DNA from: Gordonia oryzae
Lineage (GTDB): Bacteria > Actinomycetota > Actinomycetes > Mycobacteriales > Mycobacteriaceae
NCBI RefSeq assembly: GCF_003797185.1
Contig: NZ_RKMH01000004.1
Coordinates: forward strand, 1 to 64,000
Length of the DNA stretch: 64,000 nt
Direction: 5' to 3'
Positions 6,761 through 15,673 of this stretch are shown here, piece by piece (position 1 is the stretch's first letter; each line of letters opens with the position of its first letter). The position numbers and the translations under genes were made by a program. A model generated the notes under the pieces. That model was given only the letters and a program-made list of their open reading frames with translations. It was not told the DNA's origin and did not search any database.

Positions 6761-8298
6761 ACTCTTTCTCCTTGGTGTGCAGTCGATTCCGACTGTTGTA
6801 CGGGTGGGGTGGCGAAGCGGGCAACGAGGGCACGTTTGTCGAGTTTTCCGGTGGCCAGCCGCGGCAGATCCGCGGTCACCTCGACGATCCGCGGAGCCTT
6901 GAAGTGGGCGATACGGTCACGGGAGTAGGCAATGATGTCGGCCGGGGCGGCGGTCCGGCCCGGACGCAGCTCGACGACGGCCTTGACCGACTCGCCGAAC
7001 TCGGCGTCCGGTACGCCGATCACCCCGACGTCGGCGATCGCCGGGTGGGTCAGCAAAGCCGCCTCCACCTCGTCCGGGTAGATATTCACACCACCGGAGA
7101 TGATCATGAATCCGGCGCGCCCGACGAGATAGAGGAATCCGTCGTCGTCGAGGTGCCCGATATCGCCCATCTGCTTGAGTTTGCCGCCGGCAGCGCCCGG
7201 ACTGCGGTATGCCTGCTGCCAGAGCGCCTCGAAACACACTCGGCCGTCGACGCCCGCCGGCACCTCGGCACCGGAGTCGTCGACGATGTGGACGCGTGTC
7301 GCGCCCAGCGGGCGGCCCACCGAACCCGGATGTGCGCGTGCCTGTTTCGGATTGATGTAGGTGTGGCCGTATCCCTCCGAGGCGCCGTAGTACTCGTGCA
7401 AAATGTCGCCCCACCAGTCGAGGATCTGCTCCTTGACGTGCACCGGGCAGGGCGCTCCCGAGGTGAAGGCCACCCGGTGCGTCGGGGACAGCGACAGCCG
7501 CTCCCGATCGGGTAGGCGCAACAATCGGATCAGCATGGTGGGTACCCACTGGGAATGGGTCACGCCGTAGATAGAGATCGCTGCCATCGCGCCCGCCGCG
7601 TCGAAGCGCTCCATGCACACCACGGTGCCGCCGGCGGCAAGCGTGATGAGTTGGAAGGTGAAGGGCGCCGCGTGATAGTTCGGCGCCGGCGACAGCAGCA
7701 CGGTGTGCTCGTCGACGCCGAGGTTGGTGACCAGACCCGAGTGACGTTGCGGCGCATCGGCCGGGTGGACGCCGAGTAACTGTTGCGCGAACCGCTTCGG
7801 CCGGCCGGTGGTGCCGCCGCTGTAGAGGACACGCGCACCGAGCAGTTCGTCGGCGACGGGGGTCTCCGGCAACCCCGCGGTCGCGGCGGCGAGGTCGGCG
7901 CATCCCTCGGGAGCGCCGTCGGCGCACAACACCAGCGGCGTCACCGGAAGCGCGGCCACGGCGGCGACGACCGTCTCGGCGAGCGCTGCACTGGTGACGA
8001 TCACATCGGGGGCCGCCTCGTCGAGCAGGATGGCGAGCTCGGTGCCGGTGAGGTGCCAGTTGACCGGGGTCACGAAGAGTCCGGTACGCATGCCGGCGGC
8101 GACAACCACCGGCCAGGCGAGGTTGTTCTCCATGACGATGACCATGGTCGATCCCGGCGCCACCCCGTGTCGGCGCAGGTAATGGGCCACGCGGTTGGAG
8201 CGACGGTCAAGGTCGTCGTAGGTGAGCCGCTCCCCCGACCCGGCCATCACGTACGCCAGGTCGTCTGGGCGCTCACGCGCTGTGGTGGGTGGGTACAC
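6757..8298 (-). CDS. acyl-CoA synthetase (AMP-forming)
   Basis: This is a 513-residue member of the ANL adenylate-forming superfamily. The P-loop-like AMP-binding motif YSGGTTGRPK lies at 159-168, a second core motif at YYGASEGYG, and the C-terminal domain carries ISGGVNIYPDEVE and the catalytic-lysine motif LPRLATGKLDKR. It should activate a carboxylic acid as acyl-AMP and then acyl-CoA; the acid is not predictable from sequence. The GTG at 8298 has an excellent AGGAGG site, and two operator-like elements separate it from the divergent P450. As part of the same locus it probably activates the acid produced by the aldehyde dehydrogenase. Confidence 0.88.
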   Translation of the reverse strand: MYPPTTARERPDDLAYVMAGSGERLTYDDLDRRSNRVAHYLRRHGVAPGSTMVIVMENNLAWPVVVAAGMRTGLFVTPVNWHLTGTELAILLDEAAPDVIVTSAALAETVVAAVAALPVTPLVLCADGAPEGCADLAAATAGLPETPVADELLGARVLYSGGTTGRPKRFAQQLLGVHPADAPQRHSGLVTNLGVDEHTVLLSPAPNYHAAPFTFQLITLAAGGTVVCMERFDAAGAMAAISIYGVTHSQWVPTMLIRLLRLPDRERLSLSPTHRVAFTSGAPCPVHVKEQILDWWGDILHEYYGASEGYGHTYINPKQARAHPGSVGRPLGATRVHIVDDSGAEVPAGVDGRVCFEALWQQAYRSPGAAGGKLKQMGDIGHLDDDGFLYLVGRAGFMIISGGVNIYPDEVEAALLTHPAIADVGVIGVPDAEFGESVKAVVELRPGRTAAPADIIAYSRDRIAHFKAPRIVEVTADLPRLATGKLDKRALVARFATPPVQQSESTAHQGERV

Positions 8299-8343
8299 GT
8301 TCCTCCTGAGGCTGAGTACACGGGCGATGGCGGACGATTAGTT

Positions 8344-8361
8344 TGCGAACTGTTAGTCGCA
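8344..8361 (+). promoter_or_regulatory. operator-like element, copy 3
   Basis: TGCGAACTGTTAGTCGCA has perfect inverted arms (TGCGA/TCGCA) around 8 bases, like copy 2. It lies about 54 bases upstream of the acyl-CoA synthetase start and 109 bases from copy 4. Confidence 0.65.
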
Positions 8362-8452
8362 TTGGAGCTTGTCGCCCGCGGCGTCGACATCACATCGGTG
8401 TGTCATATTCGGTTCAGATTTGTGGTTCACACCACACCCTAGTCTATGATTT

Positions 8453-8470
8453 AGTGAAACTACAGTCGCA
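8453..8470 (+). promoter_or_regulatory. operator-like element, copy 4
   Basis: AGTGAAACTACAGTCGCA matches the same pattern (WGYGA-N6-AGTCRCA) in the same orientation. It is centred about 32 bases before the P450 start codon, where a repressor would be expected to block transcription. Confidence 0.6.
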
Positions 8471-8493
8471 AACCACAGCCTTCTGGAGATGAG

Positions 8494-9693
8494 ATGACCA
8501 TCGCCGACCACATCGACCTGATGGACCTGGCCCCGTTTGCCGCGGGAACCGACGGCGCACTCTTTGCGCGCCTGCGCAACGACGACCCGCTGCACTGGAA
8601 CGAGGAGCCAATGGGTCCGGGTTTCTGGTCGGTGACGCGTTACGCGGACATCAAGACCGTCGCCGCCGACGCCGAGACGTTCTCGGTGACCCAGGGGACC
8701 CAGATCCAGAGCCGACGCGCCGAGGGTGAGGGCGCTCGCAGCATCCATCACGTCGACCCGCCGGAGCACACGAAACTCCGCGGTATCGTCACACCGCAGG
8801 TCCGGCCGGTCAAGCTCAAAGCACTCGAGGCCGATATCACCGCCGTCATCGATCAACTGCTCGATGACGCCGCGAGCAACGACGGCATCGATTTCGTGTC
8901 GGCGGTGGCCGCGCAGCTGCCGCTGGTGATGATCGGGCGCCTGCTCGGCGCTCCCCTCGAGGATTGCCCGAACCTGCTGCGCTGGACCAATCAGATGGCC
9001 AGTGAGGACCCCGCCTACTCCGAGGGGCCGCAGACCGCCGTCCGCGCCCGGGACGAAGTGTTCGACTACTTCCGTGGTCTCGAGCGGCTGCGGCGCGAGT
9101 GCCCGGCCGACGACCTGATCAGCGTCCTGACCGCCGCCGAACTCGACGGGGTGCCGCTGAGCCGCGGATACCTCGACGCCTACTACCTGATCCTGATGGT
9201 CGCGGGGAACGAGACCACCCGGAACCTATTGTCGGGTGGGGTGACCGTGCTCGCCGAGAATCGGCAATGGTGGGACCACATGCGGGAGAACCCCAACAAG
9301 ATCCGGGTCGTGGTGGAAGAGATGGTCCGATGGGTGACGCCGGTGATCTCGATGCGCCGCACCGCAACCCGCGACGTCGAGATGCACGGCAAGACCATCG
9401 CCGCCGGGGACAAGGTGGTGATGTGGTTCTGTTCGGCCAATCGCGACGAGCGGGTCTTCGACGACCCGGACACCTTTATCGGCACCCGATTCCCCAACGA
9501 GCACCTCGGTTTCGGTTGGGGTGCCCACGCGTGCCTCGGATCCAATCTGGCCAAGCTGGAAGCGAAGTTGTTCTTCACCCGGGTCATCGAGCGTGGCCTG
9601 GCGATCGACGTCCTCGATGGCCCGGACCGATTGCAGAGCAACTTCTTCCGCGGCATCAAGTCGTTGCCGGTGACGGTACGGGCGCACCGATGA
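8494..9693 (+). CDS. cytochrome P450
   Basis: This 399-residue soluble bacterial P450 has all the expected landmarks: the I-helix oxygen-activation motif VAGNETTRN (236-244), the K-helix ExxR as EEMVR (275-279) and the heme loop GFGWGAHACLG with the cysteine ligand at 347. The DPPEHTKLR segment (88-96) is typical of bacterial class I enzymes, which take electrons from a ferredoxin and reductase. The GGAG site 5 bases before the ATG supports the start. It is the first gene of an operon whose members overlap by 4 bases, and it probably hydroxylates the primary substrate. The overall look is close to the mycobacterial CYP124/125/142 group or terpene hydroxylases, which is only a guess. Confidence 0.9.
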   Translation: MTIADHIDLMDLAPFAAGTDGALFARLRNDDPLHWNEEPMGPGFWSVTRYADIKTVAADAETFSVTQGTQIQSRRAEGEGARSIHHVDPPEHTKLRGIVTPQVRPVKLKALEADITAVIDQLLDDAASNDGIDFVSAVAAQLPLVMIGRLLGAPLEDCPNLLRWTNQMASEDPAYSEGPQTAVRARDEVFDYFRGLERLRRECPADDLISVLTAAELDGVPLSRGYLDAYYLILMVAGNETTRNLLSGGVTVLAENRQWWDHMRENPNKIRVVVEEMVRWVTPVISMRRTATRDVEMHGKTIAAGDKVVMWFCSANRDERVFDDPDTFIGTRFPNEHLGFGWGAHACLGSNLAKLEAKLFFTRVIERGLAIDVLDGPDRLQSNFFRGIKSLPVTVRAHR

Positions 9694-11123
9694 CCGCCTC
9701 CGTGCGCACCCGGCACGCGCCCGCCGCCGTCATCGGGCACGACGAGGTGGCGGGCTCGGCCACGGTGGACGTGGTGGACCCGTTCTCCGACCACGTGATC
9801 GGCACCACCGGGATCGCCGAGCCGGCGATCGTGGCGCAGGCCGTCGACGCGGCGGCAGACGCCTTTCCCGGGTGGTCGGCGACCCCGGCTGCCGACCGGG
9901 TCGCGGTGCTGCAGCGCGCCGCCGACCTGATCGAGAATCATGGCTCGCTGGCCGCCACCGTGACCGGCGAGATGGGCATGCCGATCAGCCTCGCGGGCGT
10001 CACGCAGCAATCGATGCCGGCATCGGTGCTCCGCGAGTTCGCTTGCGCGCTCGAGACATTCGCCTTCACCGAGGACATCGACGGCGCGCGGTTGCGCCGC
10101 GTACCGGCCGGTGTGGTCGGTGCGATCACACCGTGGAACATGCCCGTTCACCAGATCATCGCCAAGGTCGGGGCGTCACTCGCGGCCGGCTGCACCGTCG
10201 TCCTCAAACCATCGGAGGCCACGCCGTTCGACGCGCTGTTGGTGCGCGAATGCCTGCTCGCCGCCGGGCTTCCCGCCGGCGCGCTGGCCGTCGTCAACGG
10301 CACCGGTGAAAGCACCGGGGCCGCGCTCGCGAGCAACCCGGGGGTGGCGCACGTATCGTTCACTGGCAGTGTCCGGGCTGGGCGCTCGGTGGCCGCCAAT
10401 GCCGCCGTCTCACTGCGCCGGGCGACACTCGAACTCGGCGGCAAATCGCCGGCCGTCGTTCTTCCCGACGCCGACCTCGACGCGGTGTTACCCCGGGTGC
10501 TGGCCTCCGGGCTGGTCAATTCCGGGCAGGCCTGCAATGCGACCACGCGCCTGGTGCTGCCGGCGAGCCGCGCCACCGAGGCCGAATCCATCATGGCCGA
10601 GGCAATCTCGGCGTTCCGACTGGGCGATCCGGCCGATCCGTCGACCACCCACGGACCACTCGCGTCCCGCGCGCACACCGAAAAGGTGCTCGCCTACATC
10701 GAGGCGGCCCGCGCTGACGGCGGGCGCATCGTTGCCGGCTTCGGCGAGAACCTGGCCCTCGGCCGGTCACGGTGCTTCGTCACGCCGGTGGTGTTCGCCG
10801 ACCTCACCGCCGACGCCAAGGCCGTCCGCGAAGAGATCTTCGGCCCTGTGCTCGTCACGCAGTACTACGACGACCTCGCCGACGCGATCGCCATCGCCAA
10901 CGACTCCGACTACGGCCTGTCGGCCGAGGTCTGGTCGACCCGAACCGAATTCGCCGTCGAGATCGCCGGCCATCTCGACGTCGGCCAGGTCAAGATCAAC
11001 GGCGTGCGCACCCGCGAACGCCCGGCGGTGCCCTTCGGCGGCACCAAGAACTCCGGCTACGGCCGCGAACTCGGCGCCATCGGTATCGCCGAGTTCACAG
11101 AGATCAAGGCGGTGATGTCATGA
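9690..11123 (+). CDS. NAD(P)-dependent aldehyde dehydrogenase
   Basis: The 477-residue enzyme carries the aldehyde dehydrogenase signatures: ITPWNMP (146-152), nucleotide-binding VSFTGSVRAG, the general-base Glu248 in TLELGGKSP and the nucleophile Cys282 in NSGQACNATTR. It oxidises an aldehyde to the acid with NAD(P). The ATG overlaps the P450 stop codon (ATGA), showing tight coupling and fixing the start. In context it would oxidise the aldehyde formed after P450 hydroxylation and alcohol oxidation, giving the acid that the acyl-CoA synthetase can activate. The substrate is not known. Confidence 0.92.
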   Translation: MTASVRTRHAPAAVIGHDEVAGSATVDVVDPFSDHVIGTTGIAEPAIVAQAVDAAADAFPGWSATPAADRVAVLQRAADLIENHGSLAATVTGEMGMPISLAGVTQQSMPASVLREFACALETFAFTEDIDGARLRRVPAGVVGAITPWNMPVHQIIAKVGASLAAGCTVVLKPSEATPFDALLVRECLLAAGLPAGALAVVNGTGESTGAALASNPGVAHVSFTGSVRAGRSVAANAAVSLRRATLELGGKSPAVVLPDADLDAVLPRVLASGLVNSGQACNATTRLVLPASRATEAESIMAEAISAFRLGDPADPSTTHGPLASRAHTEKVLAYIEAARADGGRIVAGFGENLALGRSRCFVTPVVFADLTADAKAVREEIFGPVLVTQYYDDLADAIAIANDSDYGLSAEVWSTRTEFAVEIAGHLDVGQVKINGVRTRERPAVPFGGTKNSGYGRELGAIGIAEFTEIKAVMS

Positions 11124-11992
11124 GCGACCATCTCGATATCGTCAATGACCACGTCGAGGGCACCGCGGACGCTCCCGGGGGACGCACGATCGTGGTGACG
11201 GGCGCGGCGTCGGGTATCGGTGCAGCCCTGGTGCGTCGCCTGCTCGACGCCGATCCGCAGACCACGGTGATCGCACTCGATCTCCGCGAGAGCACCGACC
11301 CGCGAGCACGATCCGTCCACTGTGACCTGTCGGATCCGAGGTCGATCGACGCTGTCGCACTCCCCGACCACATCGACGCGCTGGCCAACGTCGCCGGGGT
11401 CCCCGGAACCGCATCGGCGTCGGTCGTCCTGGCGGTCAACACGTTCGGCGTACGCGCACTGACACTCCGCGTCCTGGAGCGGATGACCACCGGTGCGGTA
11501 GTGGTCAACGTCGCCTCTCTCGCCGCCCATCGCAACACCCAACCGCCCGAACGCATCACCGAGCTCCTCGCGGCCGAGAGCCGCGCGGACATCGACCGCT
11601 GGGTCGCGCAGACCGGAGTCGACGGCTCGGCGGCCTACGACACTTCCAAACGCGCACTGGTGGACTGGACCGTCGCGCTCTCCGCGGCGTTGCAGCCCCG
11701 TGGAATCCGCGCCGCCTCGGTGAGCCCCGGCCCCACCGAGACACCCATACTCGGCGACTTCGAGCAGACCATGGGAGTCGAGGCAATCAGCCGATCGGCC
11801 GGCGCGGTGGGCCGGCACGGCACCGCCGCGGAAACCGCCGCCGCCATCGACTTCCTGCTCTCCCCGGACGCCTCATGGGTCAACGGCATCGACATCCCGG
11901 TCGATGGTGGGCTCAGCGCCATCCGTGCCGCCACCGTCGAGAACCCACTGCGCCCCGTCGCCACTGACTCCCGCTCCTCCTCGCCCGTCTGA
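11120..11992 (+). CDS. short-chain dehydrogenase/reductase
   Basis: This is a 290-residue classical SDR. It has the cofactor motif TGAASGIG (27-34), NVAG (90-93), catalytic Ser133 and the YxxxK pair Tyr173/Lys177. About 40 residues lie between Ser133 and Tyr173, more than the usual dozen or so; this insertion is typical of the 3-alpha-hydroxysteroid/carveol dehydrogenase-like branch, so a cyclic alcohol or terpenoid is a reasonable but unproven substrate. It starts within the stop codon of the aldehyde dehydrogenase (ATGA overlap). The C-terminus (about 270-290) is a disordered tail. The likely role is oxidation of the hydroxyl group introduced by the P450. Confidence 0.9.
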   Translation: MSDHLDIVNDHVEGTADAPGGRTIVVTGAASGIGAALVRRLLDADPQTTVIALDLRESTDPRARSVHCDLSDPRSIDAVALPDHIDALANVAGVPGTASASVVLAVNTFGVRALTLRVLERMTTGAVVVNVASLAAHRNTQPPERITELLAAESRADIDRWVAQTGVDGSAAYDTSKRALVDWTVALSAALQPRGIRAASVSPGPTETPILGDFEQTMGVEAISRSAGAVGRHGTAAETAAAIDFLLSPDASWVNGIDIPVDGGLSAIRAATVENPLRPVATDSRSSSPV

Positions 11993-12018
11993 ACGCACCG
12001 GACCAAAGGATCACCCCG

Positions 12019-13509
12019 ATGACCACCACACACACCCGACACGTACTCGCACTCGATGGTTCGGCCCCCGCCGACCGTGAACTGCTGGGCGGCAAGGCCT
12101 TCAGCGTCAACCGGATGCGGGCGCTCGGCCTTCCGGTCCCACCGGCCTTCGCGCTGGCGACCCCGCTGTGCGGCAGGTATCACGATGCCGGCGGTCACCT
12201 ACCCGACGACGTGTGGCACGACGCCCTGGCCGCGCTCCAACAACTCGAGCGCGATACCGGAAAGCGCTTCGGGCAGGGCCCCTTCCCGCTGTTGGTGTCG
12301 GTACGGTCCGGAGCCGCCCAGAGCATGCCGGGGATGATGGACACCGTGCTCAATCTCGGGCTGACCGAAGCGCTGGTGACCGACCTCGGCGCGGCAACCG
12401 GGGACCCGGCGTGGGCCCACGACACCTGGCAGCGTTTCTGCACCGGTTACGGCGAGATCGTGCTCGGCGACAACACCGCCCTGCCGCCGGCGGATCCCTA
12501 CGACCAGCTGCGGGAGGCGATCGGGGCGGTCTTCGGGTCCTGGACCAACGACCGCGTGGCCGCCTACCGACGGCGCCATGGTCTCGGAGTAGGCGGCGGC
12601 ACCGCGGTGACCGTCCAGGCGATGGTCTTCGGCAATCGGGATGACCACTCGGGTACCGGCGTGGTGTTCAGCCGCGATCCGGCCACCGGCGAGCGAAGGT
12701 TGTTCGGCGAGTGGCTGTCTCGCGCACAGGGCGAGGACGTGGTCTCCGGTGAGCGGACACCCGAGACGATCGCGCAGTTCGCCGCACACGACCCGGAGCT
12801 CTATCGGCAGCTGGCCGAGATCGCCGAGGTCCTCGAGCAGGAGAATCGCGACCTCGTCGACATCGAGTTCACCGTCGAATCCGGACGTCTCTACATGCTG
12901 CAGTGCCGTTCGGGCAAACGGTCGGCACGTGCGGCGGTGCGGATCGCGGTGGAACTGGTGCGCGAGGGTGTGATCTCCGAGGCCGAGGCGCTCCAGCGGG
13001 TCAGTGCCGAGCAGGTGCACACACTTCTCGAGGACTCCACCGTCAGCGGGGTGGCCGAACCGATCGCGCGAGGGGTCGGTGCGGGACCCGGAGCCGCGAC
13101 GGGCACCGTTTACACCGACACCGATGCCGCGTGCGCGGCCGCCGCCGTCGGCGAGTCGGTGGTGTTGGTACGTCCATCGACCTCACCGGTGGACGTCCCG
13201 GCGATGTTCGAGTCCGTGGCGGTGGTCACCGAGGTTGGGGGCACCACCTCGCATGCCGCCCTCGTCTGCCGCGAGATCGGCGTGCCCTGCGTGGTCGGCT
13301 GCGGCACCGGGCTCAGCGCGGAACTCGACGGTCGCACCGTCACCGTGGACGGGACCACCGGAACGATCTACGACGGCGACACCCTCGCGGCCGGCGACGG
13401 GCAGGACGAGTACCTGACCGCGCTGGTCGGGTTCCTGCCCGATCCGCTGCCCGCCGACCATCCGCTCGCACTGCTCGCGCGACCCGCTCAGGAGGACTCA
13501 GACCGATGA
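12019..13509 (+). CDS. ppdK: PPDK-like dikinase lacking the PEP/pyruvate domain
   Basis: The 496-residue protein has the pyruvate phosphate dikinase ATP-grasp domain (about 20-310, with SVRSGAAQSMPGMMDTVLNL near 95-115 and GTGVVFSRDPATGE) and then the swivelling phosphohistidine domain (about 350-440, GGTTSHAALVCREIGVPCVV, His412). It stops where full-length PPDK (about 880 residues) would continue into its PEP/pyruvate barrel, so it can be charged by ATP but must pass the phosphoryl group to another acceptor site. M. tuberculosis PpdK (Rv1127c, about 490 residues) is truncated in the same way. It lies 26 bases after the SDR, and the downstream TetR gene overlaps its stop codon. The PEP-utilising enzyme at 3324 is a candidate partner. 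Confidence 0.82.
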   Translation: MTTTHTRHVLALDGSAPADRELLGGKAFSVNRMRALGLPVPPAFALATPLCGRYHDAGGHLPDDVWHDALAALQQLERDTGKRFGQGPFPLLVSVRSGAAQSMPGMMDTVLNLGLTEALVTDLGAATGDPAWAHDTWQRFCTGYGEIVLGDNTALPPADPYDQLREAIGAVFGSWTNDRVAAYRRRHGLGVGGGTAVTVQAMVFGNRDDHSGTGVVFSRDPATGERRLFGEWLSRAQGEDVVSGERTPETIAQFAAHDPELYRQLAEIAEVLEQENRDLVDIEFTVESGRLYMLQCRSGKRSARAAVRIAVELVREGVISEAEALQRVSAEQVHTLLEDSTVSGVAEPIARGVGAGPGAATGTVYTDTDAACAAAAVGESVVLVRPSTSPVDVPAMFESVAVVTEVGGTTSHAALVCREIGVPCVVGCGTGLSAELDGRTVTVDGTTGTIYDGDTLAAGDGQDEYLTALVGFLPDPLPADHPLALLARPAQEDSDR

Positions 13510-14222
13510 CATCCGAGTCAGGCAGCCCCGGCACCGACGGAATCGATGCGGTCTACACCGCCGCCGGGTTGATAGACGGGTCTGCGTCGATTGCCAAGCG
13601 CCCCAACCGACGTGGCGAGCAGACCCGGGACAAGCTGGTCAAAGCCGCGGTCGAGTGCTTCACCGAGTATGGGTACACCCGCACCAGGATCTCCGATATC
13701 ACCCACCACGCCGACACCGCGCAGGGAAACTTCTACCGACACTTCACCAGCCTCGACGATATTTTCCTCGCAGCTCTACGCCCGTCACTGACCGAACTCG
13801 CCGCCGCGCGACTACGACCGGATCACGCGCACGGCGAACTCGAATCACTCATCGAGGTGAACACGACCTACCTACAGTCCTATGCACGCAACCGGCACAT
13901 GCTGCGCCTTCTCCGTGAGGCGGCCGCCGCGAGCGAGAACAAGGGATTCCAGCAATTGTGGCTGAACCTGCGCGCCGACTTCGTCCGGCGCACTGAGCGG
14001 TGGCTGACGCGACTGGAGGATCAGGGGGTCATCGCGCACTGTGACAAGAGCCTGCTGGCCGAGACCCTCGGTTGCGCCACCGAACAGATGGCCTACGTGC
14101 ACGTCGGCCTGCCGGTGACCGCTCCACGACGCGAACGAATCGAAGATCTCGGTCGCGCGCTGGGGGAATTGTGGTACCGCGCATTGCCACTCGCGGAGGC
14201 CGTCAGCGAGGTGCACCGGTGA
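13506..14222 (+). CDS. TetR-family transcriptional regulator
   Basis: The 238-residue protein has a basic linker (RRGEQTRDKL) followed by a TetR-type helix-turn-helix at about 40-85, ending GNFYRHFTSLDDIFLAAL, with YRHF marking the recognition helix. A variable helical ligand-binding domain follows. The ATG overlaps the stop codon of the PPDK-like gene (ATGA), so regulator and enzymes are co-translated. TetR proteins typically repress by binding inverted repeats near their target promoters. The four 18-bp elements at 5129, 5249, 8344 and 8453 are the obvious candidate sites, and a pathway substrate or acyl-CoA the likely inducer. That link is inference. Confidence 0.87.
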   Translation: MTSESGSPGTDGIDAVYTAAGLIDGSASIAKRPNRRGEQTRDKLVKAAVECFTEYGYTRTRISDITHHADTAQGNFYRHFTSLDDIFLAALRPSLTELAAARLRPDHAHGELESLIEVNTTYLQSYARNRHMLRLLREAAAASENKGFQQLWLNLRADFVRRTERWLTRLEDQGVIAHCDKSLLAETLGCATEQMAYVHVGLPVTAPRRERIEDLGRALGELWYRALPLAEAVSEVHR

Positions 14223-15289
14223 CGGCGGCGACCACGGGGACCGGCGAAGTGCCGGTCGAATCACGCTCGCGCACTCTGGGTATCGATGTGGAGGTGGTCG
14301 GGGTCGTCGACGAGACCACTGATGCCCGCACCATTCACTTTCGGCTGCCCGACGGAATCGAGCAACGTCCGGGACAGTTCGTCACCATCCGCATCCCCAG
14401 CGACCGGACCGGTTCGGTGGCGCGCAGCTATTCGTTGAGCACCGCACCCGGAGTCGACGACATCCCGGCGGTGACCATCAAGCGCGTCACCGACGGCTAC
14501 GGTTCGAACTGGTTGTGTGACAACATCTCCGCGGGCGATGTACTGCATATCATCGCACCGTCGGGGCTGTTCACCCCGCACTCGTGGGACCACCGGCTGA
14601 CGTTGTTCGCAGCGGGCAGTGGCATCACCCCGGTCATGTCGATCCTGCGATCGGCGCTGGAATTGCACACCTGTCCGGTCACCCTCTTCTACGCCAACCG
14701 CGACCGGCCGTCGACCATCTTCGCCGACGAGCTCGACCGGCTGATCGCACGCCATCCGGAGCGGCTCCGCGTGCACCATTGGCGAGAGGACTCCGACGGG
14801 CTACCGACCGCCGAGGCCGTGGCCGCGCTCTGCGCCGCTTCCCGCGGTGAGGTCGCCGGCGGAGAGGTCTTCGTGTGCGGACCCACTCCGTTCATGGATC
14901 TGGTGGAGCGCCAAGCGCTCGCAGCGGGAGTGCCACACACCGATCTGCACATCGAGCGCTATGTGTCGTTGACCGGCGACCCGTTCACGTTGTCGGTGAC
15001 CGACGAGTGCTCAACACAATGCACGCTGACCATCCACATCGACGGTACTGTCTCAGAAATTGTTTGCGCCACAACGACTCCCCTGCTCGACGCGATGCTG
15101 TCGGAGGGTATCGACGCACCCTACTCGTGTCGGGAGGGTGATTGCGGGTCCTGCGTCGCCCGCCTGGTCTCGGGCACCGTCGACCACGGGAACGGCGTCG
15201 CGCTCGAACCCGAGGACATCGACGACGGCTACCTCCTGACGTGTCAGGCAACGCCTCGCTCGCTCGAGCTGGAGATCGAAATCGAGTAG
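14219..15289 (+). CDS. KshB-like FAD/2Fe-2S oxidoreductase
   Basis: This 356-residue reductase has three modules: an FAD domain with RSYSLST (about 58-64), an NAD(P) domain with AGSGITPVMS and VCGPTPFMD, and a C-terminal plant-type [2Fe-2S] ferredoxin domain with cysteines 304, 309, 312 and 342 (YSCREGDCGSC ... LTCQA). This is the architecture of KshB and phenylacetate/phenol-type oxygenase reductases. It would pass electrons from NAD(P)H to the P450 or another oxygenase in one polypeptide. The GTG start overlaps the TetR stop codon (GTGA), making it the last gene of the operon. No separate ferredoxin gene is visible in the locus. Confidence 0.87.
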   Translation: MTAATTGTGEVPVESRSRTLGIDVEVVGVVDETTDARTIHFRLPDGIEQRPGQFVTIRIPSDRTGSVARSYSLSTAPGVDDIPAVTIKRVTDGYGSNWLCDNISAGDVLHIIAPSGLFTPHSWDHRLTLFAAGSGITPVMSILRSALELHTCPVTLFYANRDRPSTIFADELDRLIARHPERLRVHHWREDSDGLPTAEAVAALCAASRGEVAGGEVFVCGPTPFMDLVERQALAAGVPHTDLHIERYVSLTGDPFTLSVTDECSTQCTLTIHIDGTVSEIVCATTTPLLDAMLSEGIDAPYSCREGDCGSCVARLVSGTVDHGNGVALEPEDIDDGYLLTCQATPRSLELEIEIE

Positions 15290-15673
15290 TCGGCGTCAGC
15301 CGTCGTAGGCCAGACCGACACCCCATCGACCTGTAGGTGCCCGGAACTGGGTGTCGTTGCCGTGCGGAACACGGCGCGGTGTCTGGGCGATCACACCGGC
15401 AGCGAACTGTATCGGTGTCGTGCTGAACCGTGGGTGAGGCGGTGACGAGCGGCCGTCGACATCGGGGGTCGTGGACGATTGGCACCTGGGTCCTACGAAT
15501 GGGGGGATCCTCGCGCGCGACACGGCACTTGATGGTGAGGATCCGTAGCCTCGCTACCAGCGCATGAGGCAAGCCCGGTCATGATGCAGCCCGAATAGAA
15601 CCAGACGGGCCCTCGAGGAGCCGGATCGCCGAGCGGTGGCGGACGCGGGTTACACCCGGATGAGAGGTGCGGG
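15290..15673. other. intergenic, no gene seen
   Basis: About 380 bases between the reductase and the TY-Chap-like gene. Frames on the minus strand are Arg/Pro-rich with no recognisable domain or convincing start. No strong terminator hairpin was found. The last 30 bases hold the ribosome site of the next gene. Confidence 0.5.

Noticed and set aside
9099..9689. Open frame extending the aldehyde dehydrogenase upstream by about 200 codons
   Set aside because: It is an Arg/Gly-rich shadow frame inside the P450 gene; the ATG overlapping the P450 stop codon is the natural start.
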